Counted from the stretch's first letter, positions 1 through 11,999 are shown. The stretch: DNA of 38,032 nucleotides from Chrysomallon squamiferum (GCA_012295275.1 CM022678.1:10054678-10092709); one strand, 5' to 3'. Numbers and translations: made by a program. Notes: generated by a model from the letters alone, not told the origin.

Positions 1-404
1 CAATAAAAATAAAATGAAAATAATTTGTCATGTACAAGCTGGTAACATATTTTCCAAACCCCAGAGCTCCACAGCTGATTTATCAAAGGCTGTTTCTGAG
101 AAGGTTCACATAAAATAGCCCTTCCTGCTGATCAGTAAAAACAGACCGTGTTTCAGATGGTTTCTACTCTCTCTTATCAGCATCACACCACAATCCCAGG
201 CTTAATATTTAATACTTCAGTCTTCTCAGTGAATCACTCATTTCACTCACTGAGCAATTTGACATTCAACACTTAATTAACTATCTAGGTTTTCTGTTAA
301 TATTTTAATTATGACTGCTGTCGAGTTAAATCCTATGTTAACAAATAACCAGTCTGATTTATAATTATCTTAGTTAATAACTTAATGGGTATATAAATAT
401 CTCA
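1..404. other. AT-rich sequence, no clear gene
   Basis: I see no confident gene here. Read on the minus strand, about 60-150 gives a weak protein-like stretch (SETAFDKSAVELWGL) interrupted by a stop. It could be a further exon of the minus-strand gene whose exons lie at 2.0-3.2 kb. No convincing splice pair was found. Confidence 0.4.
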
Positions 405-1000
405 GTTAATTTAGTTTGTTGTTACTCAAGTTAATTAACTCAGTTAATAAGGTTAATCATGTTATTTAGTTAACTGACTATGATAATAAATTAATTGTTT
501 CAGTTGTAAAAGTTAATTAACTCAGTTAATAAGGTTAATCATGTCATTTAGTTAACTGACTAAGATAACAAATTAATTGTTTCAGTTGTAAAAGTTAATT
601 ATCTCAGTTAATAAGGTTAATCATATGATTTGGTTAACTGACTAAGATAATAAATTAATTGTTTCAGTTGTAAAAGTTAATTAACTCAGTTAATAAGGTT
701 AATCATAATAAATTAATTGTTTCAGTTGTAAAAGTTAATTAACTCAGTTAATAAGGTTAATCATGTTATTTAGTTAACTGACTAAGATAATAAATTAATT
801 GTTTCAGTTGTAAAAGTTAATTAACTCAGTTAATAAGGTTAATCATGTTATTTAGTTAACTGACTAAGATAATAAATTAATTGTTTCAGTTGTAAAAGTT
901 AATTAACTCAGTTAATAAGGTTAATCATGTTATTTAGTTAAGTAAGATAATAAATTAATTGTTTCAGCTGTAAAAGTTAATTAACTCAGTTAAAAAGGTG
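405..1000. repeat. 82-bp tandem repeat array (about 7 units)
   Basis: Consecutive copies start with ACTAAGATAATAAATTAATT at about 477, 559, 641, 781 and 863. The spacing is 82 bp except for one interval of 140 bp, which is one full unit plus one with a 24-bp deletion. Units are nearly identical, with scattered single-base changes. Each unit holds three GTTAAT cores and the palindromes GTTAATTAAC and GTTAAC. A degenerate echo of the unit lies at about 1620-1715. It is a minisatellite; I see no coding potential. Confidence 0.93.
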
Positions 1001-1740
1001 TCACAGGGCCCACACATTTAAACATTTTGTATGTTTTACTAAGACTCGGTCTAGAGTAACAAGGTGCTTTAATGGCCACCTAACAAGGAAGATAAACACT
1101 AAATTGACAGCAATCTATATAAATCAATATGTCTGTTTATCCACTAGACAAATAAACAGAACACAAGCTGAGGTACAAGTTAATTATTTAATTATGACAT
1201 ACAGGTGACTTGATAATAATACATTATACAGTCCTAAAACATATGTTTAAGTAATTTAGATTAATGATATCAGAAAGGTCATATGGGGAACCAAGACAAA
1301 ATAAGATTCTGCACAGAGGACACAGTAAAACATTAAATTTTGGGTATAATAAATGTTACACAGTTTAATCGCACAGTACATCCTATTAAAATAAAAATAG
1401 ACAATTGCTTATGATACTTGTCTGTAAAGACAACATCTTTCAAAAACGTTGGTTTCCCCTCCTGACTGAACTGAGATAATTAACTTTCCTTCTCTGCTTA
1501 TTCTCCAAGTGCCGCACTTTTATAACAACACCATGCAGTTGAAAAATTGTTTGCACAAATAAAAAGCGCTGATGTGATTGTGGTTACAATTTGTTAAGCA
1601 ATTTCAATTCAGTGACATAAGGCAAATCATGTTATTTAGTTAACTAAGATAATCAATTTACTTGTTTCAATTATTTCAATTATCTCAGTTATTAAGTTAA
1701 ACAACTCAGTTAATTTTCACAAAAACACACACACACACAG
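1001..1740. other. Non-coding AT-rich spacer with a degenerate repeat echo
   Basis: No supported exon. The last 100 bases contain a diverged copy of the 82-bp unit (CATGTTATTTAGTTAACTAA at about 1629). The array was therefore once longer or has been dispersed. Confidence 0.5.
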
Positions 1741-1876
1741 AGAGATTGAAAAAGAAAATACAGATTGAAGAGAGAGTGTTAAGAAGAATGAGGGTGATAA
1801 AGATGGGTAAAGAAAGAAATCAGAAAATAAAAACAAAGAGCTATTTACAGACAGAATATGCAGAAGGTAAGATATG

Positions 1877-1879
<3 letters not shown>

Positions 1880-1956
<77 letters not shown>
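1880..1956. repeat. (GA)n microsatellite
   Basis: Pure GA dinucleotide run of about 38 units. The long Glu-Arg reading frames over it are artefacts of the repeat. Confidence 0.98.
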
Positions 1957-1960
<4 letters not shown>

Positions 1961-2032
1961 GCAAAAAGAGAATAGTCATTTAAAATTTATAAAATTCAAA
2001 AAAAAGTGTTTACTTTAATAAAAAACAATTAC

Positions 2033-2227
2033 CTGAAGTATGTTTAACTAAATCGTCAATGAGAGACACAAAAAGATCAGGATTATTTCCAATGTCCACA
2101 TCTGTCAAAGAAAGGAGTTTTCCATGGAAACATTCTATCAGAAACTCCAACAGCAGGTTGGTTAAACAACTGGAGTTCAGACTTAATTCCTATACAGAAC
2201 TTGTGTCCAATTTGGATTCTGGAATAC
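2033..2227 (-). CDS. Putative internal exon, unidentified helical protein (one in-frame stop)
   Basis: On the minus strand the segment is bordered by an acceptor (ATTTATTTCAG) and a donor (CAG|GTAATTG), giving 195 nt in phase 1-1. The phase-compatible frame reads IPESKLDTSSV, a TAG stop, ELSLNSSCLTNLLLEFLIEC, then FHGKLLSLTDVDIGNNPDLF and VSLIDDLVKHTS. The leucine-rich helical pattern looks like a real protein, possibly a HEAT/ARM-type helical repeat, but I do not recognise the family. The alternative frame is open but less protein-like. The same phase as the exon at 3064-3171 suggests one gene. The stop means a pseudogene or a base error. Confidence 0.45.
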
Positions 2228-2344
2228 CTGAAATAAATGAAAAACAGTATTAAGAAACTTGGCAACTATATCTTAACTATCAGCAGAAAAAAGAAAAAGC
2301 TCAGAAAATATGATAGGAGTTTCATATCAGTGGAGCCTACACTC

Positions 2345-3040
2345 TTAGCTCTGAAAATAAATAAATCAATAAATAAATAAATAAATAAATAAATATCAAA
2401 TTAAACCACTATAAATAAACAAATAAATAAATAAGAGTAGTAATAGTGGTAATAGTTGTAGTATTAGTAGTAACAGTACTAGTAGTAGTAAATTGCAGCA
2501 GTAACAGTGATAGTGATAACTGTGGTAGAATTAGCTTAGATTGAATAGTAGTAGTAAATACAATAAGATGAGTTAGTAAATAACTGCAGACACAACAATA
2601 GTAGTAGTAATAGAAAAAATAATAGCATTAACATGTGTAGAAACAGCAGTAACAGACATAGTGGTAAGTATATATATATAGTAGTTATTGCTAATAGATT
2701 TAGTGTCTTGAAAATCACTGTTAGTAACTATTTTTTCAATAGTAGGATAACAGTAGTAACAGTGGTAATAGCAGAAGTAGCAATATTAGTAGCTAACTGT
2801 AATACTGGACAATTAATAATAACAATAACAATGACAATAATAATATTATTAATAACAATAACAATAATAATGACAATAATAGTAACAATATAATGACAAT
2901 AAGAAGGAGAAGAAGAAGACAATGAAGAAGAAGAGAAAACAATAATTTGTTTTTCACAATTATACATATATATATATAAATATAATAATAATTTCTTGTT
3001 CTAGGGTTTTATTATTATTATTATTATTATTATTATAAAA
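2345..3040. repeat. Cluster of simple repeats: (TAAA)n, (AGT)n, (AAT/AAC)n, (ATT)n
   Basis: Successive low-complexity blocks: (TAAA)n at about 2358-2432, imperfect GTA/AGT trinucleotide at about 2433-2800, AAT/AAC/AGA mixtures at about 2815-2995, and (ATT)n at 3010-3036. They lie within a putative minus-strand intron between 2227 and 3064. Predicted peptides over this stretch are repeat-derived and not genes. Confidence 0.9.
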
Positions 3041-3063
3041 CAGTTATAATTGCGATTACTCAC

Positions 3064-3171
3064 AGCACTCTCAGTGTGTTTTGTTGGTGGTGAGGCTAAG
3101 GAAAATCACTGTTGTGTTAGAACACATTGCCAAACACACCGTTCTGAACGCCTGGGGTCCAAAACTGTTTC
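3064..3171 (-). CDS. Putative internal exon, same minus-strand gene
   Basis: On the minus strand an acceptor (TTTAATTTATCAG) and a donor (GTGAGTAATC) enclose 108 nt in phase 1-1, matching the exon at 2033-2227 which would follow it. The in-phase frame reads NSFGPQAFRTVCLAMCSNTT, then VIFLSLTTNKTH, then a TGA four codons before the donor. A one-base shift there would give a continuous THTESA ending. GC and CpG content are higher than in the surroundings, as expected for an exon. The family is not recognised. The break again leaves a choice between pseudogene and base error. Confidence 0.42.
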
Positions 3172-3496
3172 CTGATAAATTAAAAAAATTATTCAGTAGG
3201 TTATAATCAAGTTATCGGCTGAAAAGGTTGTCAGAATGTGATAAAGTAAACTAATGTATTTATAATAAAATAAAAAAATATTCTTTATCTGAATATTAGT
3301 TTTATCGTATAAACGGCTGTAATGGTAGCAGAAGACTTTTTAAAAATAAATATGTTAGAAATACAGGAGAAATTAATGTAGTTTTCTGTTACTTAAAAGA
3401 CAGTCTTACAGTGATAATTAGATATGCCTGAAGAAATAAGAGATTACTGTTTTAACGAGATTTAACAGTATTAAAAAGCATAAAAAGAAAAAGGTT

Positions 3497-3674
3497 TTAA
3501 TTTTGTCCTCCCCTCCGAAATGTTTGATACACGGTAGTCTTTTTCCTTTTAGATGACTTGAAACTAATATCGTAATCGAGACTCATTTCCGACTCGCACG
3601 TCACTTCGCGTGTGCTAGAAAAACATTTTAATCTTCGTTTACTATTGAACGATAACAGATAATTTTGAATTCGC
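3497..3674 (-). CDS. Possible exon of the minus-strand gene
   Basis: On the minus strand an acceptor-like TATTTCTTATCAG is followed by an open frame. It includes RIQNYLLSFNSKRRLKCF, then STREVTCESEMSLDYDISF and KSSKRKKTTVYQTFRRGGQN, before TAA. The stretch is unusually CpG-rich for this window and has a basic tail. No good donor is seen, so it could be a terminal exon, a first exon, or non-coding promoter sequence. I do not recognise it. Confidence 0.3.
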
Positions 3675-3800
3675 TGATAAGAAATATTCACTTATTAGTA
3701 ATGTTAATGACATGGAGGTAGGAATCAAAAAAAAAAAAAAAAAAAAAAAAAAATTAAAATAAATAACGATTGGGAACGCTCACGATTCGGACCTAAGGAC
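3500..3800. promoter_or_regulatory. CpG-richer patch, possible divergent promoter
   Basis: CpG is rare elsewhere, but about 15 or more CpG dinucleotides fall in this 300-bp stretch (for example CGACTCGCACG and CACTTCGCG near 3593-3610, and ACGCTCACGATTCGG near 3776-3790). It lies between the putative minus-strand exons on the left and plus-strand exon candidates on the right. A shared promoter or first-exon region is an inference. No TATA box or Inr was assigned. Confidence 0.25.
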
Positions 3801-3906
3801 CTCTAAGATTGTAGTGTTTATATCAGTTCTCATTTTCTTAAACAACAGAAATTTAAACTAAACAAACTTTTTAAAATTTTATTTTGTTTTTATTTATTTA
3901 TTTATT

Positions 3907-3957
<51 letters not shown>

Positions 3958-4110
3958 TCAGAAAATTTAAAATAAATAAGAAGTCAATATGAAAATTAAT
4001 AGTGAACGATCTATGTATTTTTCATTATTAACAATGGAAAATATCTAAATATTGATTTTCCAAACAGTTTCATTCACAATAAAAACATTTTTTTTTTTTT
4101 TTTTTTTTTA
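3728..4110. repeat. Poly-A, (TTTA)n, (ATT)n and poly-T runs
   Basis: A homopolymer A run at about 3728-3753 is followed by (TTTA)n and (ATT)n at about 3888-3957, and by poly-T at about 4089-4109. No gene. Confidence 0.9.
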
Positions 4111-4378
4111 AATGTGTGGAATAATAAGAGTATAATAATTTTATAATCAACAGTGAAAGAGTAAATTGAGTAAAATATACATTCTTCACAGTCCATAGTT
4201 AATGTGACACGTACTAAAAAAAAATAGTTTTTTAAAGTGTTATTACTTTTTCCTTATTTAAGTTTTTGGAAAGCTGATAAAGCAGCAGATTAAATCTCAG
4301 TCTTAACTTTATAAAAAGCACAGTCCATAGTGAAAAGTGAAGATTCATGTCTTTTTCTCTTTTTTTTTCATTAAAAAG

Positions 4379-4525
4379 GAAGAAGTGAGAAGACCTGAAA
4401 TTAAGGAGATGTATTATTATCTACATCACAGACTGATATTGAAAAGAAGAGATGTAAAGATCATGTCATCTTTTATTGTAAACAAGAAGCCCAGTAGACA
4501 TGAAGAAATATGGATGGGTTTCCAG
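4379..4525 (+). CDS. Putative exon, unidentified
   Basis: A pyrimidine-rich tract ending CATTAAAAAG precedes 147 nt (49 codons, phase 0-0) ending at a consensus donor CAG|GTAAGTG. The frame reads EEVRRPEIKEMYYYLHHRL, then ILKRRDVKIMSSFIVNKK and PSRHEEIWMGFQ. It is open and charged. It does not continue in phase into the next exon candidate at 5837. It may therefore belong to an untranslated leader, another gene, or be chance. No family recognised. Confidence 0.3.
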
Positions 4526-4719
4526 GTAAGTGCCATTTTTAAATAAATGTATTAGAGAAAATAGGGTGGAGGTAAAGGTATACCAGATAACTGAATCTGA
4601 GAGATGGTTTCAAAATATTTACTTTGAAGAGAAGCTCATTGTATATTTAGAATTATAGAACAGGTTAAGTGATAAATATTCTTTATTTTAACTTTAATAA
4701 AAAGTTTTAAAAATGTCTA

Positions 4720-5450
4720 TAAACACTGACAGATGAACAGATGGATGGAAAGATAGATGATGGATTGATACATAGATGTAGATTATAGTCAGCTTGATAA
4801 GCAGTCATAATATTATAGTTAGACAGATGGAAAACATGGAATAATAAGATAGAAGACAGATCATAGCTAAATTAATAGAGAGGAAGATACACAGTGATAA
4901 TAACAACTAATCTGGAAAATGAGAAAGAAAATATATAAAGTTACATAACAGTAGATACAGTGTGTTTGTAGATGGACAAACAGAAAGACAGGTTGTAATG
5001 TAGGTATGTAGACATAGTTAGATATGTGGGTAGGCAGGGAGTTGGGTAGATGATTGGTGGATGGTTATGTGTTGGATGGACAAGATAAAAGAAAAATACA
5101 TAAGATAGAAGGAGCAGATAGGTAGGTAGATAGGTAGGTGTGTGTGTAGATAGATAACTCAGCAGGTTGATGGATAGATACAAAGAGAGGTAGAGAGTGA
5201 TGGATAGGAAGATAGGTAACTATATGTATATGGAAGTGCAGGTACATGTGTTTGATGTGCTAGAACATGTGTGAATGAGAGTGTGCTTGTGTTACAACTG
5301 GACAGACATACAGAAAGACAGAAGTTGTAAGGTAGTTAGCAGGGAGGTAGCTGCAGAGATGGACAGATGATTTATGGATGGTTATTGATAGATCAAAATG
5401 TGAACAGATAGATTAAAAAAAGAAAATGACAGGTTGGTACATGCATATAT
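4720..5450. repeat. Degenerate GATA/GGAT-type minisatellite region
   Basis: Irregular AGAT, GGAT and AGGT tetranucleotides run for about 700 bp (for example GATAGGTAGGTAGATAGGTA near 5117). The reverse-strand peptides rich in YLSTYLP are repeat artefacts. Confidence 0.8.
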
Positions 5451-5836
5451 GGAAATTGATGTTGGCATATAGGTATGCAAAAGGACTACATTGTTCTGTT
5501 ACAGATATGTATGTATGTGAATGGGAATGTGCTTGTGTGTTTTTGATATGCAGCTGCATGAAATAAAACAATAAGGTCTAGGTAGTGAATTTGTATTTCA
5601 TTGTTCCACAGTAAGTGTAACAGGCAGAGGTCCTTCCCTTCTTGTGACCAAATTGCTGTGTGAAACCTGTCAGTGAACTCCATAAATCATCAAGCTGCAT
5701 TTGCGATGAATGATTTTATTTTTTTATATTTTATAAATTATTTGAGATACATTTCTTAGTAATTCTTTGTGTTTTCCAAAATATTTAAATTACCTGCTGA
5801 CTTACTGGATTTATTTCTATGTTATTTGTGTTTCAG

Positions 5837-5888
5837 AATGGATGACAATAAGCCAGCTGAAAATGCTGAAAATGTTAGCGGTGAAAAG
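5837..5888 (+). CDS. Putative first coding exon (MDDNKPAENAENVSGEK)
   Basis: A strong acceptor (ATTTGTGTTTCAG) is followed by an ATG at 5838 and 17 codons, MDDNKPAENAENVSGEK. The exon ends at the consensus donor AAG|GTAAGTA in phase 0. The acidic, disordered peptide fits a protein N-terminus. It splices in frame to the exon at 7764-7859. The protein is not recognised. It does not resemble the conserved CAMSAP N-terminus, so its link to the CAMSAP copy downstream is unproven. Confidence 0.45.
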
Positions 5889-7282
5889 GTAAGTAAAGTT
5901 TTAATTATGTTTTGCTATCATGTTTTCACACATGATCACAGTAAAATAAAATTAATAGATAAGAATGATGATGAAAAACACAGACTGTTTGTAATAAGAT
6001 TTTTTTTTAATGGGTTATTTTTGTAGTGAAAATTTCTTTTTATTTTATTTATTAATTTTAAGTGATCATTAGCCAGTAATTGTAAAGAAGTATGTTTTTG
6101 TAAGTTTGGTTATCAGTTGGCATTTTTCATTCTTTATTTTTACTAAAGTAAAAACATTAATTGTTGTACATTTCATTTATTTATTTACTATTGGTCTTAA
6201 TAAAAATCAAAATGAGCTTTATAATCAGTTAAATAAAACACTTTGTTTTCAATATTGTTAAATTTTTAGATTTATAACAAACATACCTTCACGTTACTGT
6301 TACTGAAAATATTAACTAGCAATACACATATATTTATTTATTTTCACGATTATTATTATTAACTTACTCCATTTATTGTTTTAAGAAAAACTATTTCTAT
6401 CTCATAGGTTTTTTTTAACAATTAAGGAAATATATGTCTTTTTAATAAACAAATTTAAAATTTTACCAACTCTTGCACTTTTTGACTTAATAAACCTTAA
6501 CAGTTTTTAAGTAAAGTTATGACTTGCATAAACATAGCAAAACTTAATAAAAATCAAAATAATCATTTTAAAACAGATGTCAGCATCAATTTTATTATGG
6601 TATAATAAAATATGAAAAGTTTTTAAAAATTCCAGCAGAATATAGAATTTTAATAATATCAGGGACATAACTTCAAAGTATAAGCTCAAGAACAGTTGTT
6701 TGTCTTATTTTTTTTATTAAGATTAGTAACAATTAAAATTTAATTAGAAAATAAATACTCCTTTTTCATACTTACATTTTAGTTTTCACCATAAAGTAAC
6801 TTTATAATATCTTTATTATCTCTTACTGGAAGTTGTTTTATGTTTATATAATTCAGTAAATATATCAAATAAAATATATTTCAGGTTAGCTATTTTGAAT
6901 ATATATTTATTTATTTTTCCATAGATTCCATAGAAATGATACTTAGATAGCAATAAATTAATATTATTTTTCAGACCATATAATAAATATGGTATTTACA
7001 GTTTTGTGTTTTGTTATTTGTTTGTTTGTAAAGTTGAAATTTATTTTCATTGTAATTAAAATATAAATAATTTGTACAGTTCCATTTCTGTATTGATTGG
7101 TTTTTTGCATTAATCAGTTTGGTTATAATAGTTAGTTAAATGTTACCTCTTCAGTTTGTTAGGTTATTAGAAAATACTTTATTTGTTTATTTTTTACTTT
7201 AAGTAATTTTACCTGCAAATAAAAGTTTAAAATTACAAGCTTTAAGACAGAAATTTTGATTGTCTATTACATTACATTGGCA

Positions 7283-7319
<37 letters not shown>

Positions 7320-7763
7320 ATCTTTCAGGTTTTTTTAATCAATTTTAATACTTTTAAAAATTCTGTTCTGCATTATCCAATGATTTTTGTTTTAATGTTG
7401 ATTTATTTCACTTTAAATTTGTGAATTTTTATTTATCTTCACTCTTATCCCTTTTATCTTTGTATCTTTTAATTTATATTTAATTTTTAATTTAATTTTT
7501 AATATTTAATTTATTTATATTATTATTTTTTTTAATACTGGCATTCAAAACTTCTCTGCATGTTTATCATAACATTTAAATTAACAGCATCCATCAACTA
7601 CAGATCTGACCTTCATTCTATTGAAGAATCTAACTAGCAGAAGTAATTAGTGCAGATTTGGGATTAAAAGCCTTTCATTAATTTTTATTTATAAATTGTT
7701 TTTTGTTTTTTCCCTATGAGATATAATTCTAAACAAATTTTAAATCTCTTTCTGGTTTTGCAG
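5889..7763 (+). other. Putative intron, AT-rich, with poly-T run
   Basis: Very AT-rich with no exon-like stretch. Contains a poly-T run at about 7286-7318. It lies between two phase-0 exons with good splice sites. Confidence 0.4.
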
Positions 7764-7859
7764 GTGATTTTGAGAGAAAAAAACCTGAAGCTGACAAATT
7801 CATCTGATACTGTTACTAGACAGTCAGAGGAAGTCAGTAAAACAGAGCACTGTTCTAAA
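7764..7859 (+). CDS. Putative exon, 32 codons, phase 0-0
   Basis: An acceptor (CTGGTTTTGCAG) and donor (AAA|GTAAGTGG) enclose 96 nt. The in-frame reading after exon 5837-5888 is VILREKNLKLTNSSDTV, then TRQSEEVSKTEHCSK. It is hydrophilic and Ser/Thr/Glu-rich, as in a disordered region. The next exon candidate (8272) is open only in a different phase, so a one-base error or decay lies between or within them. No family recognised. Confidence 0.45.
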
Positions 7860-8271
7860 GTAAGTGGTATCAATATGTTTTATAATAATAAATAAGAGTA
7901 ATGTGTGTAAGTACGTGTGTACTATGAATGCAGGGCTTGTAATGGCCAGTGGCCATTAATTGTAAGGTTTGCTCAGGCAAAGGATTTAGTTTTTTTTAAA
8001 GTTATTTTTGCTGCTTCTTGAATGTTACCATCAGATCCAGATAAATAAAGTCAGCATTAAAACATTGTTAAAGTATAGTTCATTGATAATTTATAATAAA
8101 TTTCCATGTCAGAAATTTTTCTTCCCAAAGATTTTATTGTGCAAATTAATCATATGCTCCAAGCCTGGAATTGGATTAAAAATAGTCATTTAAATAATAT
8201 ACATTAAGATTTAGATTTTTTATTTATTGCTATTTTATTTTTATTTTATTAATTTTTCTTTCTATATTTAG

Positions 8272-8484
8272 ATAAATCTGGGCTAAAACAAAGGGACTGT
8301 ACAAAATCCACAAAATTGCCTGATCTTGAACAAATAGTAGGAAGCAGTGACTCATACATGAAACAAGATAGTTGTTTAAATATAGCTATCATACCACCAG
8401 CACAAAGTTTGGATCCTGTGATGTCCTGCATTTCAGGGGTTTTCTTGACCAGCTTGGGTTAAAGGATGCAGGAGGACCTTTCAG
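8272..8484 (+). CDS. Putative exon with an internal frameshift, unidentified
   Basis: An acceptor (TCTATATTTAG) and donor (CAG|GTAAGTAG) bound 213 nt. One frame reads KSGLKQRDCTKSTKLPDLE, then QIVGSSDSYMKQD and IIPPAQSLDPVMSCISG. It hits a stop after GVFLTSLG. A different frame then reads FLDQLGLKDAGGPF up to the donor, so a one-base indel near the GGGG/TTTT runs at about 8437 is likely. CpG and codon texture differ from the intron. I do not recognise the protein. Confidence 0.42.
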
Positions 8485-9807
8485 GTAAGTAGATTATATA
8501 CTTATGTAGTTTGCTTGAAATATATAAAAAAATAATAATTTATATTTTTGAGGGAAGAGAGGAAGGGATATTAATGGGTTTTTTGTTTGCTTTTTTTCTT
8601 TATCAGATAAAATAGTATTTTAAATAAATTATTTGAAAATATATAATAGCAACATTACCACCACTATAATACAAAAACCTGTCTAAACCGGCATTTCATT
8701 TATTGATTCTGTTTTATAAAAAGTTAAATCATATTCCTGAAAAATGTACCTTCCAAATGCATAGTGATGAAGTTGGTGGTAATTATGTTATATATTGTCA
8801 TTGATCAGGAAGAAGCAGATGTAAATCCTTACAACTCTTGTTTCCTACAAGTCAAAACTTTATATATGAGATGACACAGAGTTGATTAGTTTGTGTGTTA
8901 GTGTTGCAGTATCTGCATTATTTTCTTCAATTATTATTATTTTGTTTTATCTGCTGGATCACTTCCTCGTTCAGGATTCAAATCTGTTAACTTCAATAGA
9001 CATACTTACAGATTTGTAGGTGATAAAAGTTCAGTTCAGGTGAAGATAACACTTCAGCATTTTAATCACTGCAGTTTTGTTTTGTTTTAGAATAATATAC
9101 ATAAACTAGCTAATGAACTGAATGATACTCACAAATAATGTTTTTTTGTGAATTTATTCAGCTGTCATTTAATGTAATAAAAAAAATATATATTTTTTTT
9201 AAATGTAACAAAAAGATCTGTAGGTATAAAGGACTTTTTCGTGGTTTGAATAAATTATATCATCACATTTTAAAATGTTAGCAATTAAATATTTGTAATT
9301 AATTGGAATTCTCTTGATCTTTTGGGATTAAAAGGTTATTATTCTGGATAAATTTGTTGTTGTAGCCAGATTATAAAATTATATTTTTAATCAAATTGAA
9401 AATTAGATGCAGAAAATCAGTTCTATGCTGTCACAGAAAAGTAATGCAATATGTAATCAAAATGACTGAATTCAGCTACCTGATGCAGAATGACATTAAC
9501 ATGTTGTTATCAGGACTGAAAAGCATTCATGTCTGTTTTGATGTAGTTATCATGGGTCATTGTAAAATATTTTTTATTTCATTCTGCCATGTTCTTGCCA
9601 TTTATACAAACTGGTGTGATTCAGTAAAAGTCCTCCTAAATAATGAATTGTCCTTTATTGTGGGATTTTGGACAATGAATTAAGATTAGCAAGTCTGGTT
9701 GTATACCTTTAGTTGAAATACTCATTGGTCAGTATCTCATTCTGTCTAACTTTATTTTTGAAGGTAGTGTTAAATGCATTTCTGTCTGTTTTGTTTTGGT
9801 TAGAGTC

Positions 9808-10345
9808 TGAAAGAGGAATAGAGATTCATCACTGCTATGGAATGTCATTTTTCTAATTAACCTAAAATTAATGTGATAGTGCATAGAGGTGTTAAATTTT
9901 TTAATCATCAAATTTTTGTTTTATTTAAATTGGGGAAAATGAAGGGTTTGCTGGGATAATCAATGTAAATATATTTAAAATTATGTAATTAGGGTAATTA
10001 GATTTTTTTTATTAAAAAAACAAAAACAAAACAACATGAGTTTGCTGGAGGTAATCAATGGAAATATAATTGAAGATTATGTAATTAGGGGTAATTAGAA
10101 TTTTTTATTTAAAAAAACAACAACACTTTTTTTAATTATTATTATTATTATTATTTAAATCAGGGGAAAATCAAGTGTTTGCTGGGGGTAATCAATGTAA
10201 ATATAATTGAAGATTATGTAATTAGGGGTAATTAGAATTTTTTATAAAAAATATAAAAAAATATAAAAATGTTTTCCTTATATTTCCATCCTGGGAAACT
10301 CAAGGGTTTGCTGGGGGTAATCATTGTATAAACATATCACAAAAT
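9808..10345. repeat. Duplicated block with G-run minisatellite (copy 1)
   Basis: It begins with TGAAAGAGGAATAGAGATTC and is about 90% identical to the block starting at 18859. Inside are four diverged units of roughly 95-135 bp, starting near 9946, 10039, 10174 and 10304. Each unit carries GGGTTTGCTGGGGGTAATCA and then GTAATTAGGGGTAATTAGA. It may be a dispersed non-autonomous element or a satellite. No coding potential. Confidence 0.88.
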
Positions 10346-11425
10346 TTACATTACAGAAAACATTTAACAGTACTGTTTTAATAATATCCTTTTGATACTA
10401 CTGAGTGTATTATATATACATTTTTTTGAGTGTTGCTGTTCATCTTTCAGAAAAACAAATGAAGAATTACTGATTTATTAAATTATTTATAGAAAACAAA
10501 ACTGTTAAAAATATGTAATTCTGGAATACATTTTATGTAATGTGTTGGTTTATAATTTCTTTTCTTTTTTTCTTTTTTTTTTTTTTTTTTTTTTTTTTTC
10601 TTTCATCTATAATAACACAAACAAAATAAATTTCAGGACTTTATATTGAGTTTTTAATGATAATATAGCAGATATATTCACTGTTTTGTTTGTTGAGTAA
10701 ATTCAGAAAAAAATTCATTTTAAAGCCAAAATAATAAATAAATAAATAAAAATAAAATGTTCTTGATTTTATGTTGGTATTAGGAAACAGTAGGTTGTTA
10801 TAGTAATGTTTTGTGATTAATATAAACATTTGACACATTCAGTTTGCTGATACCAGTACTGCCATGGATGAATGAAATAAAAACTTTACCAGCATGAATG
10901 TAGATTAATATCTAAACAATATCTACACTCAGATACTGTAATCTGAGATTTTTGTTTTCTGCCATTTTGAACATTTTATCACAATATAGTCTATTTGTAT
11001 AGATAATATAAGAAAGTTCTGAATAGTATAAATTACTGCATAGTAAGTGTTTTAAATTTACAATAGAGTGTGTGCATAGCTGTGTAGTTCTTAGAATACT
11101 GTGTATGCATAAGTGTGTGTGTGTAATGTGTTTTTAGATTTAGAATATAGTTGTGCACTTGTGTAGTTTTTAAATTTACATTATACTGTGTGTGTGTTTT
11201 AGTGTTTTTAAATTGTACAGCAATTGTAGTGTTTCTACATTTACAATACAGTTGTGTGTGTGTGATGTATTTTTAAATTTACAACAGTGTAGTGAGTTGT
11301 TTTTAAATCTACAATAGTGTGTGTATGGGTATGATCTATTTCTAAATTTAAAATTCAGAGTGCATATAGGTAATGTTTTTTAAATTTAAAATACAGTTGC
11401 ACAGTGAATTTTTGGTGTTCAGTAC

Positions 11426-11429
<4 letters not shown>

Positions 11430-11464
<35 letters not shown>
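11430..11464. repeat. (GT)n microsatellite
   Basis: Pure GT run within a longer GT-rich stretch. Confidence 0.95.
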
Positions 11465-11466
<2 letters not shown>

Positions 11467-11911
11467 TTTTAAATGAACTGGAATGGTAATGCATTTAAAT
11501 TTACAGTATACTGTGTGTCTTTTGTATGTGTGATTTTATAATTTGCATTACAGTGATATGCAGCTTTTAGTTAATACTGATGTTATTAGCAGATTTATAC
11601 TTTTGCGAATACTAATATTATTGGTATGTTTATAATGTTAGCATATTTGCAGTACTTCTGTTAATTATATTTTTTGTATATTTATTCATTTGTTACTACT
11701 TATATTGGCAGATTTCATTACTAGTGTAGTCTTACTGATGATAATAAATGTATATATAATAACTGTATTGTATGTGCAAATTCACTAATATTAATCAATT
11801 AACTAATAGCATTAATACAGTATTAACAATTTTAGTAATAGTAAAAATATTGTTAAATTCATGTATACAATACACATACAAATAACCGATGGGTGCATTG
11901 GAAATAATATA

Positions 11912-11913
<2 letters not shown>

Positions 11914-11996
<83 letters not shown>
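11914..11996. repeat. (CT)n microsatellite
   Basis: Pure CT run of about 41 units. The minus-strand Glu-Arg peptide over it is an artefact. Confidence 0.98.

Positions 11997-11999
<3 letters not shown>

Noticed and set aside
405-1000. Regular repeats that could be mistaken for a CRISPR array
   Set aside because: Direct head-to-tail 82-bp units without unique spacers, in a eukaryotic context; the 61-, 70- and 89-bp arrays fail for the same reason.
9396-9683. 95-residue plus-strand frame with Cys and hydrophobic residues
   Set aside because: No splice sites, no CpG or codon texture change, no recognisable motif; probably chance.
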